A DNA stretch of 64,000 nt from Planctomycetia bacterium (GTDB lineage: Bacteria; Planctomycetota; Planctomycetia; Pirellulales; JALHLM01). The notes under the pieces were generated by a model, which worked only from the letters and a program-made list of their open reading frames with translations, did no database searches and was not told the DNA's origin. Both the position numbers and the translations under genes were made by a program. Shown piece by piece: positions 16,917 to 25,922 of this stretch; within the stretch, counting starts at the first letter, position 1, and every line of letters begins with the position of its first letter. Location of the stretch: assembly GCA_034440135.1 (NCBI GenBank), contig JAWXBP010000223.1:1-64000 (forward strand), written 5' to 3'.

Positions 16917-17465
16917 TTTTCTCGCTTCCCACGGAACGTCTGCCACGCCCGTCGCTTGATTGACGGCTCGCGCGAGCACGAACAGCCAGTCGCTGAGGCG
17001 GTTCACGTAGGTCACCGCCAAAGGTTCGATGTGTTCGCTTTGCTCAGCGGCCAGTGTGACCAGCCGCCGTTCAGCGCGCCGGCAGACCGTGCGAGCTATA
17101 TGCACGTGAGCTCCGGCCAGCGAGCCGCCGGGCAGAATGAATTGCCGGAGCGGCGGCAGCGTGGCTTCCCAGGCGTCGATCTCTTGTTCCAGCGCGACGA
17201 TCTCCTGCTCGCCGATGCCTGACACGCGCAGTTTTTCCGGATCGGGCGAAGCCAACTCCGCGCCGAGATCGAAAAGTTGGTGTTGCACGCGCGCCACAGA
17301 GGCGTCGAACGCCGCCGGCAACTCGCTCGCGCGGACTACGCCCAACACGGCGTTCAACTCGTCGAGCGTCCCGTAGGCCTCGATCCGCGGCGCATCCTTC
17401 GACACCCGCGGGCCGCCGAACAACCCCGTCTCGCCAGCGTCGCCGGTCTTGGTGTAGATCTTCAT
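16908..17465 (-). CDS. pduO: PduO-type cob(I)alamin adenosyltransferase
   Basis: Transfers the adenosyl group of ATP to cob(I)alamin, giving adenosylcobalamin in the cytosol. The 185-residue helical protein begins MKIYTKTGDAGETGLFGG and continues VSKDAPRIEAYGTLDELNA, the PduO/MMAB ATP-binding region. It also has RRAERR and YVNRLSDWLFVLAR, which is the cobalamin-contacting helix. The ATG at 17465 fits the family; the longer frame upstream does not. The gene gives the organism a use for corrinoid and complements the riboswitch 7 kb away. Its TGA is supplied by palindrome R10, so the last residues (WEARKSR) may have changed when the repeat arrived. Confidence 0.93.
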   Translation of the reverse strand: MKIYTKTGDAGETGLFGGPRVSKDAPRIEAYGTLDELNAVLGVVRASELPAAFDASVARVQHQLFDLGAELASPDPEKLRVSGIGEQEIVALEQEIDAWEATLPPLRQFILPGGSLAGAHVHIARTVCRRAERRLVTLAAEQSEHIEPLAVTYVNRLSDWLFVLARAVNQATGVADVPWEARKSR

Positions 17466-17518
17466 CGTAGATTCGCCATGAGAATGCCGAGTTGTGGAGC
17501 GCAGCGTCACAATGCATC

Positions 17519-17623
17519 ACACTAGCCCGTAGCGCCAGCGAGGGGGAGAGGACGTCGGCGAGAGTATCCGGCTCAAACTCTCAACAGCGCTGCTTCCCCC
17601 TCGCTGGCGCGTCAGGCTCGTGT
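17519..17623. repeat. R3 palindromic element, copy a (105 bp)
   Basis: Left arm ACACTAGCCCGTAGCGCCAG then CGAGGGGGAG; right arm CTTCCCCCTCGCTGGCGC then CTCGTGT. Related copies are at 22322, 43393 and 60984, with eroded ones at 44131 and 49207. It lies between divergent genes. Confidence 0.85.
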
Positions 17624-17717
17624 CGGAATGTCGCACTTTCCGCCGGTTGAAACCCCACCCTGACCCGCATATCTTTCATTCATCCGCCATCCCATCGCCA
17701 TCGAGAACGCCACCGCC

Positions 17718-18104
17718 ATGGACGCCGCCGCTCAAGAAATTGTCACGCTCACGCAGCGCTTGCTCGACAGCATCGCCAAGGCCGATTGGAAGACCTACGC
17801 CGAGCTGTGCGATGCGTCGATTTCCTGCTTCGAGCCGGAAGCGCGCGGGCATCTCGTGGAAGGCATGCCGTTTCACGAGTACTACTTCAAACTCGGCGCG
17901 GACCCGAATCCGAGGACGACGACGCTGGCTCAGCCGCACGTCCGCCTGCTGGGTGCCGACGCGGCCGTGATCGCCTATTCACGGCTCGTGCAAAAGCTCG
18001 ATGGCGCCGGAGGCCCCACGGTGGCCTTCAGCCAGGAAACCCGCGTCTGGCAGAAAAAAGACGGCCGCTGGAAGCACGTGCATTTCCATCGGTCGGTGGA
18101 GTGA
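17718..18104 (+). CDS. CaMKII-association-domain-like (NTF2-fold) protein
   Basis: A 128-residue soluble protein. It has an N-terminal helix (EIVTLTQRLLDSIAKADWKTYAELCD), FEPEARGHLVEGMPFHEYYF, then VIAYSRLVQ, TRVWQKKDGRWKHVHFHRS. This is the SnoaL/NTF2-like cone with the ending typical of the calcium/calmodulin kinase II association domain. In bacteria such proteins are stand-alone oligomeric proteins of unknown function. The ATG at 17718 lies just after a weak GAGAA sequence. It converges on hisG, with an R9 palindrome between them. Confidence 0.85.
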   Translation: MDAAAQEIVTLTQRLLDSIAKADWKTYAELCDASISCFEPEARGHLVEGMPFHEYYFKLGADPNPRTTTLAQPHVRLLGADAAVIAYSRLVQKLDGAGGPTVAFSQETRVWQKKDGRWKHVHFHRSVE

Positions 18105-18113
18105 GGTTTAGGA

Positions 18114-18184
18114 AGTGATGAGTGCGGAGTGATGAGTGATGAATAGCGTTTGGCGAACGAAATCATCGCTCCGCACTCATCACT
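18114..18184. repeat. R9 palindrome (71 bp)
   Basis: Arms AGTGATGAGTGCGGAG and its near-complement. It lies between the stop codons of two convergent genes, nine bases after one and two bases before the other, so it exactly fills the gap. Confidence 0.75.
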
Positions 18185-18185
18185 C

Positions 18186-19046
18186 TCACAACCGGCAATT
18201 CTTGATTTCCGTCTCCAGGATCGCCGAGGCCCCGAGGGTTTCCAGGCGCTCCATGATTTCGATCACTTCCTGGCGCTTGACCATCACACGGACCGCGCAC
18301 CAAGCCGGGTCTTCGAGGGCGCTGACCGTCGGCGAATTAAAGCCGGGCGTGATTTTTTCCGCTTCCGGCAATTTCGCGCGCAGGACGTTGTATTCTAGCA
18401 ACGAATAACTGCGGGCGATCACCACGCCTTCCAAGCGGCGCACGACGCGGTCGGCGACGTCGGCGTTGCGGCGATTGTTGTTTTGCACCAAGATCGTTTC
18501 GTATTGCCCGATCTGGCCGAGCATCCGCAGGCGATTCGCCGCGAGCGTGCTGCCGGTCTCGACCAGGTCGACGATCGCATCGGCGACGCCGAGCGCAATC
18601 ATGACTTCCACGGAACCGCTCAGGCAGACCAGGTGCGTGTCTACCTTGTGCCCGGTGAAGAACGTGCGCGTGACATGTGGAAAACTGGTGGCGATCCGCG
18701 CGCCGGCCAATTGCTGCGGGGTTGTCACGGGGCTGTCGTCCGGAACGCAGATCGCCAGCCGGCAGTTGCCGACGCCGAGCCGCAGCCGTTCGACCAGCGC
18801 GACGTTCGCCTCGGCGACCAGGTCGCTCCCGGTGATGCCCATATCGATGGCCCCTTCGGCCACCAGGACCGGAATGTCCTCGGTGCGCAGGAAGGTGATG
18901 TCGACCGGCAATTCACGACAGCGCGCGAACAGGCTCCGCTCCTGACGGCGAAAGCTCAGGCCGGCTTCTTTCAATAACTCGGCGGCGATCTCGGCCAGTC
19001 GCCCTTTGCTGGGCACGCCGATTCGCAGTGGCACGTCGTTGCTCAT
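18186..19046 (-). CDS. hisG: ATP phosphoribosyltransferase, long form
   Basis: Catalyses the first step of histidine synthesis, joining ATP and PRPP. The 286-residue protein is the long, self-regulated type. It starts with IGVPSKGRLAEIAAELLKEAG; the two periplasmic-binding-like lobes follow, with AEGAIDMGITGSDLVAE, the PRPP-binding region DAIVDLVETGSTLAANRL, and a C-terminal PII-like domain (about 210-286) that binds histidine for feedback inhibition. Its start overlaps the end of hisE by four bases (ATGA), so the two are translationally coupled. The other his genes are not in the window. Confidence 0.96.
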   Translation of the reverse strand: MSNDVPLRIGVPSKGRLAEIAAELLKEAGLSFRRQERSLFARCRELPVDITFLRTEDIPVLVAEGAIDMGITGSDLVAEANVALVERLRLGVGNCRLAICVPDDSPVTTPQQLAGARIATSFPHVTRTFFTGHKVDTHLVCLSGSVEVMIALGVADAIVDLVETGSTLAANRLRMLGQIGQYETILVQNNNRRNADVADRVVRRLEGVVIARSYSLLEYNVLRAKLPEAEKITPGFNSPTVSALEDPAWCAVRVMVKRQEVIEIMERLETLGASAILETEIKNCRL

Positions 19047-19390
19047 TCGTTCGCGCCCGAGGTATCGCCCCGAGCGGCCTTTTCATCGAGACCCGAGATG
19101 CCAAACCGGCGGGCCAACTCCGCCTCGACCTCGCCGAGCGGAATCTCCTTGTGCCCCAGCATCACGAACAAGTGATAGATCAAATCGGCCGCCTCGTAAA
19201 CGAGATGTTTTCGACCTTCGTCCCCCGTCTCGCCCGCCGCCTCGACCACCTCGGCGGCCTCCTCAACGATCTTCTCGCCGATCTTGGACACGCCGCCGGC
19301 AAAAAGGCTCGTCGTGTAAGACTTCGCCGGCGGATTCTTCCGCCGGTCTTCGATGGTGGCCATGAGTTGGGAGAGGATGCTCGTAGCCAT
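19043..19390 (-). CDS. hisE: Phosphoribosyl-ATP pyrophosphatase
   Basis: Catalyses the second step of histidine synthesis, hydrolysing phosphoribosyl-ATP to phosphoribosyl-AMP and pyrophosphate. The 115-residue all-helical protein has the MazG-like metal motif KIVEEAAEVVEA (Glu 43, 44 and 47) and the second acidic helix YEAADLIYHLFVML (Glu66, Asp69). Here it is a single-domain enzyme rather than the hisIE fusion. It is first in a two-gene operon with hisG. About 60 bases upstream the sequence becomes A+T-rich and probably holds the promoter, although I could not assign boxes. Confidence 0.95.
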   Translation of the reverse strand: MATSILSQLMATIEDRRKNPPAKSYTTSLFAGGVSKIGEKIVEEAAEVVEAAGETGDEGRKHLVYEAADLIYHLFVMLGHKEIPLGEVEAELARRFGISGLDEKAARGDTSGANE

Positions 19391-19527
19391 ATGATTTTGA
19401 TATGCTTAGCGGGACATTCAGCGCCCAGTTCTCGCGAAAACCGTGCCTGACGAGATAGACGGGCCAAGAATCAGTTTAGCTTGGTTTCAAGGGTTTGCTA
19501 TCACCCCATCTCATTGAGCGACTTCTG

Positions 19528-19947
19528 ATGCGATCAAGCATGGAATGGTTCATCGCATCCGTCGTGGTCGTTGGGATCCTGATTTTCGTCGCCATCAAAT
19601 GGCGTAAGTTTCTCGAGCGTCTGGACCGCATTCGCGTCCGAGAGTACCTCGACGTCCGCGGTTGTCGATTCATCGACATGGAGGCGACGGCCGAGTTACC
19701 GATTCCGTGCGGCGAATACTACGAGCGAGACTATCGCCTTGTTTACGAAGACCGCGAAGGAAATGCCCATGACGTCTGTTGCCGCACGAGCATGTGGTCC
19801 GGCGTCTATTTCACCGACGATCGCCTTCAGCAGCCATCGCAACCGCCATCGCTGTCAACGTCGCCGAGCGACGACTGGACGAACTTGCGCGAAGAAAACC
19901 AGCGACTGGGCGAGGAATTGGGGCGATTGCGGCGGCGCGATGCCTGA
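19528..19947 (+). CDS. Single-pass membrane protein with C-terminal coiled coil
   Basis: A 139-residue protein of unknown function. The membrane helix is near residues 7-23 (FIASVVVVGILIFVAI), then a basic amphipathic stretch (RKFLERLDRIRVREYLDVRG). A small beta-rich region follows (YYERDYRLVYEDREGNAHDV), then a Ser/Pro-rich linker and a coiled coil (NLREENQRLGEELGRLRRR). The ATG at 19528 is preferred over a TTG 11 codons earlier; another ATG lies four codons on. It is followed 13 bases later by an R1 element. Confidence 0.6.
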   Translation: MRSSMEWFIASVVVVGILIFVAIKWRKFLERLDRIRVREYLDVRGCRFIDMEATAELPIPCGEYYERDYRLVYEDREGNAHDVCCRTSMWSGVYFTDDRLQQPSQPPSLSTSPSDDWTNLREENQRLGEELGRLRRRDA

Positions 19948-19960
19948 TGTTCGCAAGTTC

Positions 19961-20158
19961 GTAGGTCAGGCACCGCCGCCGAAGCCGAAATCGCGGCAGC
20001 TTTGTATTCGCATCCAGCGTCCAAAATGCATGCGCATGGCGTGCCTGACATGGAAACGGCGCCGTCCATTGTCAGGCACAGATTCCGCATCGTTTCGGAC
20101 GTCAAGATATCGTCGCAGAGCGCCGCGCGAATCGCTTCGGCTGCGGTGCCTGACCTAC
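19961..20158. repeat. R1 palindromic element, copy b (198 bp)
   Basis: Arms GTAGGTCAGGCACCGC and complement; the pairing continues to about 25 bases with one mismatch. Inner pair GTGCCTGAC at 20041 and GTCAGGCAC at 20071. It has the same outer and inner layout as the other three copies, and it lies between convergent genes. Confidence 0.85.
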
Positions 20159-20192
20159 TCGATATCGATTTGACGCCCGACGACCGAAATAA

Positions 20193-20753
20193 TTATTTCG
20201 CAAGAATGCCTTCGAGAGCATCTCTAAGCCGCTGAGTCTTTTGAGGATCGCTGTCGTTTCCAGGAACTCCAAAGTAGAACCAATGCTCACGCCATTTGCC
20301 CGAATCAGAGCCCGCCCCCGGATAAGAGGCACCCTTCGACAGGAATACCCTATTGGGTCCAACTCGATCGCTCGCCACAGCAGGGGTCACATGAACGAGC
20401 GCTCTGTCCGCCGTAGAGACCACGGTACTGTGCCATTGCCGCAGCGCGCTGTCATCGTTCACAATCAACACTCCGTTGCTCGGAATATGGAAGCTGTATT
20501 CCGCCTTGCCGGGCATCGTAACACCTTGATTAACACGCGCGACGATTACGAATGGGCCATCGAAGTCCGCAGGGAGAGTAAAGTTTACCGTCGCGGCTTT
20601 GGAAAATGGCAACCGGATAGAGCCTACCAACGCCAAGCCGGCGACGATCCCCACTAACAGGATGACGCAACCGACAATCGTCGCAGAGGCACTCAGTCCC
20701 CGCTCCTTGCTGGCCGATACTTCAACGACATCACCACTTCGGAGTTGTTGCAT
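20193..20753 (-). CDS. Membrane-anchored hypothetical protein (DUF6843-like)
   Basis: A 186-residue protein with a short cytosolic N-terminus, one membrane helix (about 24-45, ATIVGCVILLVGIVAGLALV) and an outside beta domain. That domain has VNFTLPADFDGPFVIVARVN, YSFHIPSNGVLIVNDD and LRQWHSTVV. The pattern (LPxDFxGP, then IPxxGVLxV, then WH) is what I remember of the DUF6843 family, whose function is unknown. It is preceded by an R2 element and followed by an R1 element. The ATG at 20753 gives a natural N-terminus. Confidence 0.65.
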   Translation of the reverse strand: MQQLRSGDVVEVSASKERGLSASATIVGCVILLVGIVAGLALVGSIRLPFSKAATVNFTLPADFDGPFVIVARVNQGVTMPGKAEYSFHIPSNGVLIVNDDSALRQWHSTVVSTADRALVHVTPAVASDRVGPNRVFLSKGASYPGAGSDSGKWREHWFYFGVPGNDSDPQKTQRLRDALEGILAK

Positions 20754-20880
20754 TGATGATTTTTTCCTTCGTTCCAGAACTCAAGGTGTGCGAGTTCGAT
20801 CCGATTAGCAAACTCCAAATACCGTCGTTTGTTGCCGACTATTAACTGAGACTCGTACCCGTGATTGCGTTGCCGAGTGA

Positions 20881-21030
20881 CGCGGGGTGTCTGGGGCTGG
20901 GGCAAGCGACGAGATTTCGCCGAGCCGAACAAGCTGGGGCATCGTGGCGGTCTGTTGATGAATCCAACGAAGCCCCAATGGTTGGGCCATGGTGACCGCG
21001 CATTGAGTGCCGCTGCCCCAGGCACCCGCG
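20881..21030. repeat. R2 palindromic element, copy b (150 bp)
   Basis: Left arm CGCGGGGTGTCTGGGGC and right arm GCCCCAGGCACCCGCG; the left arm carries one inserted G and one transition relative to copy a. The internal blocks GGCAAGCGA, AGCTGGGG, TCTGTTGA, GAAGCCCCA and CCATGGTGA occur in the same order as at 6221-6369. It lies 15 bases beyond the stop of the next minus-strand gene. Confidence 0.85.
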
Positions 21031-21044
21031 TTATCGCAGATCGT

Positions 21045-21341
21045 TCATTTGACAAGAAAAGTCTGTGCGGATTCGTTCGATCCAAATCCTTCCATATGGA
21101 TCGGATTCGTGCTGAGGTCCTTTGGCCCTCCTTCGAGGCAGGCAATGAGTCCTAAGCGTTTTGCGGCCGCGTAGAAACTCTCCCGCGCTGATTCATTGGC
21201 AACGGTCGGCGCGTGCGAACCATACGAGGCCAACGCGTCGTTGATGACGCTCGGCCAAGGCGCTCCGGCCTCGTCCGCCAACTTGGCGACTAGTTGGCGC
21301 TGCTCTTCGCTGAGTTGGATTGCGTTCGGATCGGTGGCCAT
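21045..21341 (-). CDS. Small antitoxin-like protein
   Basis: A 98-residue protein. The N-terminal half (LSEEQRQLVAKLADEAGAPWPSVINDAL) resembles the helical part of small DNA-binding antitoxins. The C-terminal half is ESFYAAAKRLGLIACLEGGP, then DLSTNPIHMEGFG. The last block is familiar from many short Planctomycetes proteins that look like antitoxins, but I know of no demonstrated function. No toxin-like gene is adjacent; the next gene upstream is a rhodanese. The ATG at 21341 is preferred over a start 12 codons earlier. Confidence 0.6.
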   Translation of the reverse strand: MATDPNAIQLSEEQRQLVAKLADEAGAPWPSVINDALASYGSHAPTVANESARESFYAAAKRLGLIACLEGGPKDLSTNPIHMEGFGSNESAQTFLVK

Positions 21342-21385
21342 ACCCCAAGTATATCGCGCCCCAGAACAGGAGGCCAACTCGCCCT

Positions 21386-22246
21386 CTACGGCTCCGCCCC
21401 CACCTTAATCGGCGCCCCGACCAGATTCCCCCATTCCGTCCACGAGCCGTCGTAGTTCTTCACCTTGCCGTAGCCCATCAGGTATTTGAGGACGAACCAG
21501 GTGTGGCTGCTGCGTTCGCCGATGCGGCAGTAGGCGATGACTTGTTGCGGGCGTTTGATGCCGCATTCTTTTTGATAGATCTTTTCCAGCTCGTGGAGCT
21601 TTTTGAACGTGCCGTCCTCGTTCACCGCGCGGGCCCAGGGGACGCTCACCGCGCCGGGGATGTGACCGCCGCGGAGCGCGCCTTCTTGCGGGTAGTCGGG
21701 CATGTGGAGCATCTCGCCCGTGTACTCGCCCGTGCTGCGGACGTCGATGAGGGGCTTACCGGATTTCTGGTGCTTGGCCACTTCGTCGCGGAACGCGCGG
21801 ATCGATTTGTCCGGCTCCTGAGCCTGATAGTTGGTGCGCGGGAATTGCGGCGCGGGACCGCGGGTCCATTCGCGCTTGTCGAGTTCCCAGCGCTTGCGGC
21901 CGCCGTCCATCACGCGGCAATCGGCATGGCCGTAAAGTTTGAAGACCCAGAAGGCGTAGCAGGCCCACCAGTTGTTCTTGTCGCCGTAGAAGACCACGGT
22001 CGTGTCGTTCGAGATTCCGTGCGCGCGGCAGAGTTCCTCGAACCGCGATTTGTCGATGTAGTCGCGGATCAACTGGTCCTGCAGATCGGTGTGCCAGTCG
22101 ATTTTCACCGCTTCGGCGAGGTGCCCTTGCTCGTACAGCAACACGTCTTCGTCCGACTCCACGATGCGGACGTTCGGGTCGCGGCGGTGCTCCTCCACCC
22201 AAGCGGTGCTGACAAGAACTTCGGGGTGCGCGTAGGCTCTGGCCAT
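21386..22246 (-). CDS. sseA: Thiosulfate/3-mercaptopyruvate sulfurtransferase (rhodanese)
   Basis: A two-domain rhodanese of 286 residues that moves sulfane sulfur from thiosulfate or mercaptopyruvate to an acceptor. The N-terminal domain is inactive ([20 protein letters not shown]). The C-terminal domain carries the catalytic loop [11 protein letters not shown] with Cys240, preceded by the family block [11 protein letters not shown] and the [12 protein letters not shown] segment. The [11 protein letters not shown] loop is closer to thiosulfate sulfurtransferases than to mercaptopyruvate enzymes (CGSGVTA), so thiosulfate is the likelier donor. No signal peptide is seen, so it is cytosolic. 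An R3 palindrome lies upstream, between it and the convergently placed end of the peptidase gene. Confidence 0.92.
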   Translation of the reverse strand: MARAYAHPEVLVSTAWVEEHRRDPNVRIVESDEDVLLYEQGHLAEAVKIDWHTDLQDQLIRDYIDKSRFEELCRAHGISNDTTVVFYGDKNNWWACYAFWVFKLYGHADCRVMDGGRKRWELDKREWTRGPAPQFPRTNYQAQEPDKSIRAFRDEVAKHQKSGKPLIDVRSTGEYTGEMLHMPDYPQEGALRGGHIPGAVSVPWARAVNEDGTFKKLHELEKIYQKECGIKRPQQVIAYCRIGERSSHTWFVLKYLMGYGKVKNYDGSWTEWGNLVGAPIKVGAEP

Positions 22247-22321
22247 CGATCGGGGCTCCTGGGCAAGCTCGTGGGTGACCCTGCAAACTACCCCCGATGG
22301 AAGGCCCGGGGAAGGGGTAAG

Positions 22322-22480
22322 ACACTAGCCCGTAGCGCCAACGAGGGAGAGTTGGCGTGGTGAACAAGTTCACAAAACTCTCAACGACGTCGAATCAAGT
22401 TACTGACAGCGTCGCCGAGGACTTGATCTTGATCCTGATTGCAACGTCATCTCTCCCTCGTTGGCGCAACGGGCTAGTAT
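22322..22480. repeat. R3 palindromic element, copy b (159 bp), overlapping a coding end
   Basis: Left arm ACACTAGCCCGTAGCGCCAA then CGAGGGAGAG; right arm CTCTCCCTCGTTGGCGCAAC then GGGCTAGTAT. The interior also pairs in part (ATCAAGTT and related bases). The right half lies inside the last codons of the subtilisin-like gene that reads leftward through it. Confidence 0.85.
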
Positions 22481-25463
22481 TGCGTTTTCGCCTCCGAAAC
22501 AGACCAAAGCTCCCGAGCGCCACCATCGCCAGGCCGACGGTCCCCGGCTCCGGCACGCGGACGATGTCGAGGGCGTCGAGGTCGCTGCCGGCGATGCCGA
22601 GGAACTGGGCCCGAGCATAGAGACTGCCGCCCGCCCCGATGCGGACATTGGGGCGAAACATGCCATCGAAGCGGGTGAAGAAGACGTCGCCGCCGGTCGC
22701 GGCTCCGGCCAGCGACGGGCTGCCCGTGGCCAGGCTGAAGAGCGCCGTGTCGCGCGTCAGCGCGCCGGCCGCGCGATCGAGTGCGCCGATCGTGTCGACG
22801 TCCGAGAGTACGAGGGCGTCGATGATATCGCCTGCCTGCAGGCCGATCGTTCCGCCTTCGGCAAAGATATTGAAGGCGAATGCGCCGGTGGGCTCTAACT
22901 GAAAAGCGTTGCTGGCGTCGCGGATCACGGAAACAAAAATGTCGTCCGTCGTTCGCGCGCCGGTGAGCGATGGCGAACCGTTTCGCAATGTGAAATACGT
23001 GGCGAGATTCGGCATCCCGTCGCCGTCAGAATCGACCGCGCGCAATGGTCCGGCGCCGTCCGTATCTTTGAGCGGGCTATCAAGTTCCAGCGCGTCAAGG
23101 TCATCGGCGGGCATGACGCCGGCGGCGTCGGCAAGACCCAAACTCGAGGCCGTAGCGTAGAGCGCATTGCCAGCGCTGGCTGGCGTCAGTCGCTCGGAGG
23201 CGTAGCGGCCGAAGGCCGGCAACTTACGCGACTTTCGCAACGCTCCGCTTCCGGCGGTGGAGAACACCAGCACGCCCGGCTGCATGCCGGGCGGGCCTTC
23301 GTCGTCGAGCGTGCCGTCGTGCCCCCAACTCAACCCCGCCAGGTCGTCGGTCCGCGCCGCGGTGTCGTCGGTCGTCAATCCCAGCACGCCGGGCTGATTG
23401 AGCATCACGCCGAGCGACGCAGGCGGCGCGTTGTGCGGACCGACACGGCTGCGCGTGTTGAGCGCGCCGCTCAAGCGTTGCATGTTCTGTCCGGGCGCGT
23501 TGTCCGTGCTCGCCGTACCGGAAACGAAGATTTCGCTCTGCGTTTGGAAATTGGCTGGTCCCTCCGTGCCGAGGGAGTTGACGTCGTTGGGGAAAGGATT
23601 CGCGCCGTTGAGCGGCTGAAGACCGCGCGACCCAGACCTGACGCTGAACGATAGGCCGTCCGTCGATCCCGCCGAGAAGGCCAAGCCAAACGGCGCGGCG
23701 TTGCCGCCGCCATTGCGCACGCGTAGTTCATAGCTGCCTTCGCGCGGCACGTTGAAGTAGAGGTGCTCGACGCTATCCACGGCGCTGTTGCTCGTGGCCA
23801 CGATCGCTTCAGCGCCGGGCGCCGTACGAACGAGTTCCAGGCTCAAGTTGTCAAAAGCCTGAACCGTGTAGGCGGAGACATTGTCGCGATCGTTCGCCGT
23901 GGCGTTGACGACGCGATCCCAGGTGAGCGTCGCCACGACCAGCGACCCGGCATGCAGCGCCCGGCCGCCGAACAGTCCGACGTTTTGCGCTCCACCGGCG
24001 GCAACGTTGCCAGCGCGCAAGCCCAGATCGTCGCGCGCCGCCGGCTGCAATTGCCGCAGTGCCGCGATCGCGTTCACCTGGCCGACGCCGATATCGGCGT
24101 CCAACGGTTGCGCGAAGTTCGTGGTGACTACGCCTGGCGCGCCGTTGAGGTCGTTGTAGCGGACCGGCCAGGCCACGCCGTTTGCCGCCGCCGGTACGAC
24201 GGGAAAGGGGACTACTGCGCCGGCGGGAGGAACCGGAATGGCCGCGAAGCCGGCGGGATTCATCGGAATCTTGCTCATCATGTGCTTCGATGCGCTATTC
24301 AACAATGCCGCTTTATTTTGCAGATGATCGAGCGCCAAGCCCGCGTTCGTGGCCCGCTGTTGCATCAGGCCGAGCGTGCCGCTGACAATCGGCGCGGCAA
24401 AGCTCGTGCCCGCGCTACTTTGCACACCCGTCGAGTCGAAGAAGCCGTCCGGATTGCCGGCCGGTACGTTGTCGATCAATGACGGCATCTGCGGATCGGA
24501 AGTCGCGACGACCGCTCTGGGCGCGGCTTGAAAGGTTACCATGCCAGCACCGACGACGAAGGTTTCGGGCAGGAAGACTTCATTCGGTCCCAATACTGGC
24601 GGAAAAACATGCACGGCGCGGCGAGTCCGCGTTACGGTGTTGAGAACAGACTCCTGGACGTTCGATCCGCCCGGCGCAACGATGTCAGTCTTGGTGCGGC
24701 CATCCACGGTCTGGTTCGACGTATTGAAATTTGTCACCTGATCGAACCGCCCGCCCGCTGCACGCTGCGTCGTCGCGCCAACGACGATGCCGTTGAACGC
24801 GTCAACCGGAATCGAGATGGGATTGTTGTTGAACGTATCTTCGTTTCCGGCGATCACGAACAGCATGTCATCCGCGCGCGTCGCGAGGTCGATATAGAGC
24901 GAGAGCAAATTGTTGCCGTCAAGTTGCGCCGCGGCCGGCACGGGCGGAGGGCCGCCGGCGGGAAGATATTGAAGGCTGTCGAGCACTTCGCCGTAGCTCA
25001 TATTGATGATCCGCGTGCCGCCCCCTTGAGTGCGCACCCACTCCGAGGATGTCACTCCGAATGGCTGGCCGCCGAAGGTCGAGGAACTGAATAGCGTGGC
25101 ATTGGGGGCGACACCGACGCCTACCCCCGCGGCGCCGGCGGCCGTCATGACGCCTGCCACCTGTGTGGCATGGTTGCCGACGCGCGTGTTGGGCGATGGC
25201 GGCGCGATATTGAAATCGGCCACGCCCACGGCGCCGCCGCCGGGATTGACCTGCGGGTGGAAGAAGTTGGGGACGGTGTTATCGAGTTGCGGATCGCCCG
25301 GCCGTTTCGGCTCAACCTGGCCAAGGTTGACGCCCGCGCCGTTGACGCCGAATTGCGTCTTGGCGCGATTCACCTGAACGCCGTTCACGCCAAGGGCGTT
25401 ATCAATCGCCCTAGCCGGGTTCACCAGCAATATTCCAATGACGAGCGCGGCGCACTTCCTCAT
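22395..25463 (-). CDS. Subtilisin-like (S8) peptidase with PEP-CTERM signal
   Basis: A 1022-residue exported protein with a signal peptide ending near residue 20. The S8-like domain follows, with GNHATQVAGVM (His98), a glycine-rich stretch, IAGNED (oxyanion Asn208) and SSAGTSFAAPIVSG (Ser355). The block where S8 enzymes have Asp reads GVNLGQVEP, so Glu51 may replace it, or Asp83 may serve; this is uncertain. A long beta-rich region of repeated DDLDALELDSP-type modules leads to VPEPGTVGLAMVALGSFGLF and RRRK. Normally the protein would end there; instead about 25 more residues are read from palindrome R3. The ATG at 25463 is preferred, with GGGAG upstream. It probably acts at the envelope or outside. 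Confidence 0.87.
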   Translation of the reverse strand: MRKCAALVIGILLVNPARAIDNALGVNGVQVNRAKTQFGVNGAGVNLGQVEPKRPGDPQLDNTVPNFFHPQVNPGGGAVGVADFNIAPPSPNTRVGNHATQVAGVMTAAGAAGVGVGVAPNATLFSSSTFGGQPFGVTSSEWVRTQGGGTRIINMSYGEVLDSLQYLPAGGPPPVPAAAQLDGNNLLSLYIDLATRADDMLFVIAGNEDTFNNNPISIPVDAFNGIVVGATTQRAAGGRFDQVTNFNTSNQTVDGRTKTDIVAPGGSNVQESVLNTVTRTRRAVHVFPPVLGPNEVFLPETFVVGAGMVTFQAAPRAVVATSDPQMPSLIDNVPAGNPDGFFDSTGVQSSAGTSFAAPIVSGTLGLMQQRATNAGLALDHLQNKAALLNSASKHMMSKIPMNPAGFAAIPVPPAGAVVPFPVVPAAANGVAWPVRYNDLNGAPGVVTTNFAQPLDADIGVGQVNAIAALRQLQPAARDDLGLRAGNVAAGGAQNVGLFGGRALHAGSLVVATLTWDRVVNATANDRDNVSAYTVQAFDNLSLELVRTAPGAEAIVATSNSAVDSVEHLYFNVPREGSYELRVRNGGGNAAPFGLAFSAGSTDGLSFSVRSGSRGLQPLNGANPFPNDVNSLGTEGPANFQTQSEIFVSGTASTDNAPGQNMQRLSGALNTRSRVGPHNAPPASLGVMLNQPGVLGLTTDDTAARTDDLAGLSWGHDGTLDDEGPPGMQPGVLVFSTAGSGALRKSRKLPAFGRYASERLTPASAGNALYATASSLGLADAAGVMPADDLDALELDSPLKDTDGAGPLRAVDSDGDGMPNLATYFTLRNGSPSLTGARTTDDIFVSVIRDASNAFQLEPTGAFAFNIFAEGGTIGLQAGDIIDALVLSDVDTIGALDRAAGALTRDTALFSLATGSPSLAGAATGGDVFFTRFDGMFRPNVRIGAGGSLYARAQFLGIAGSDLDALDIVRVPEPGTVGLAMVALGSFGLFRRRKRNTSPLRQRGRDDVAIRIKIKSSATLSVT

Positions 25464-25922
25464 GGCATGAAACTCCCAAGAGATTTCGACACGGTCTGCG
25501 ATCGGCCGCGCAATGCGAATCCGCCCAGAGGAGGCGATGATGGAGACAGGCGCAGAAATTTCCGCGACGCGCAAGGCGACGAAGTCGATCGCATAGCCGC
25601 CCCCGATCGCCGGTCGAAAGTCTGCGCGACGAGTTATCGAATGCAGCGCAATCGGGCCGGCGCGCTCAGCATATCGGCGGCGGCAACGCAGTCAAGGAAA
25701 AACGCTGGAATTAAATCCGCTGCGCATTTCGCACTCGATTACTGGCCTTTGGTGTGAGATAGTTGTTTGAGGAGTATGTGATTCCGACGTTTCGATTGAC
25801 GACGTGCCGCGAGAACCGCATATTCGCCAGACAATCGCTGCGCATTACCCCCCGTTGGCGATCTAACTTCTCCCCGCCGCGATCGCCATTTTGCACCGCC
25901 GTTTCGCTAAGGATCACGCCCG
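25464..25922. other. Gene-free stretch between divergent genes
   Basis: 459 bases. No palindrome of the families seen elsewhere and no convincing coding frame. The part around 25700-25790 is A+T-richer and may hold the promoters of the flanking genes. Confidence 0.5.
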
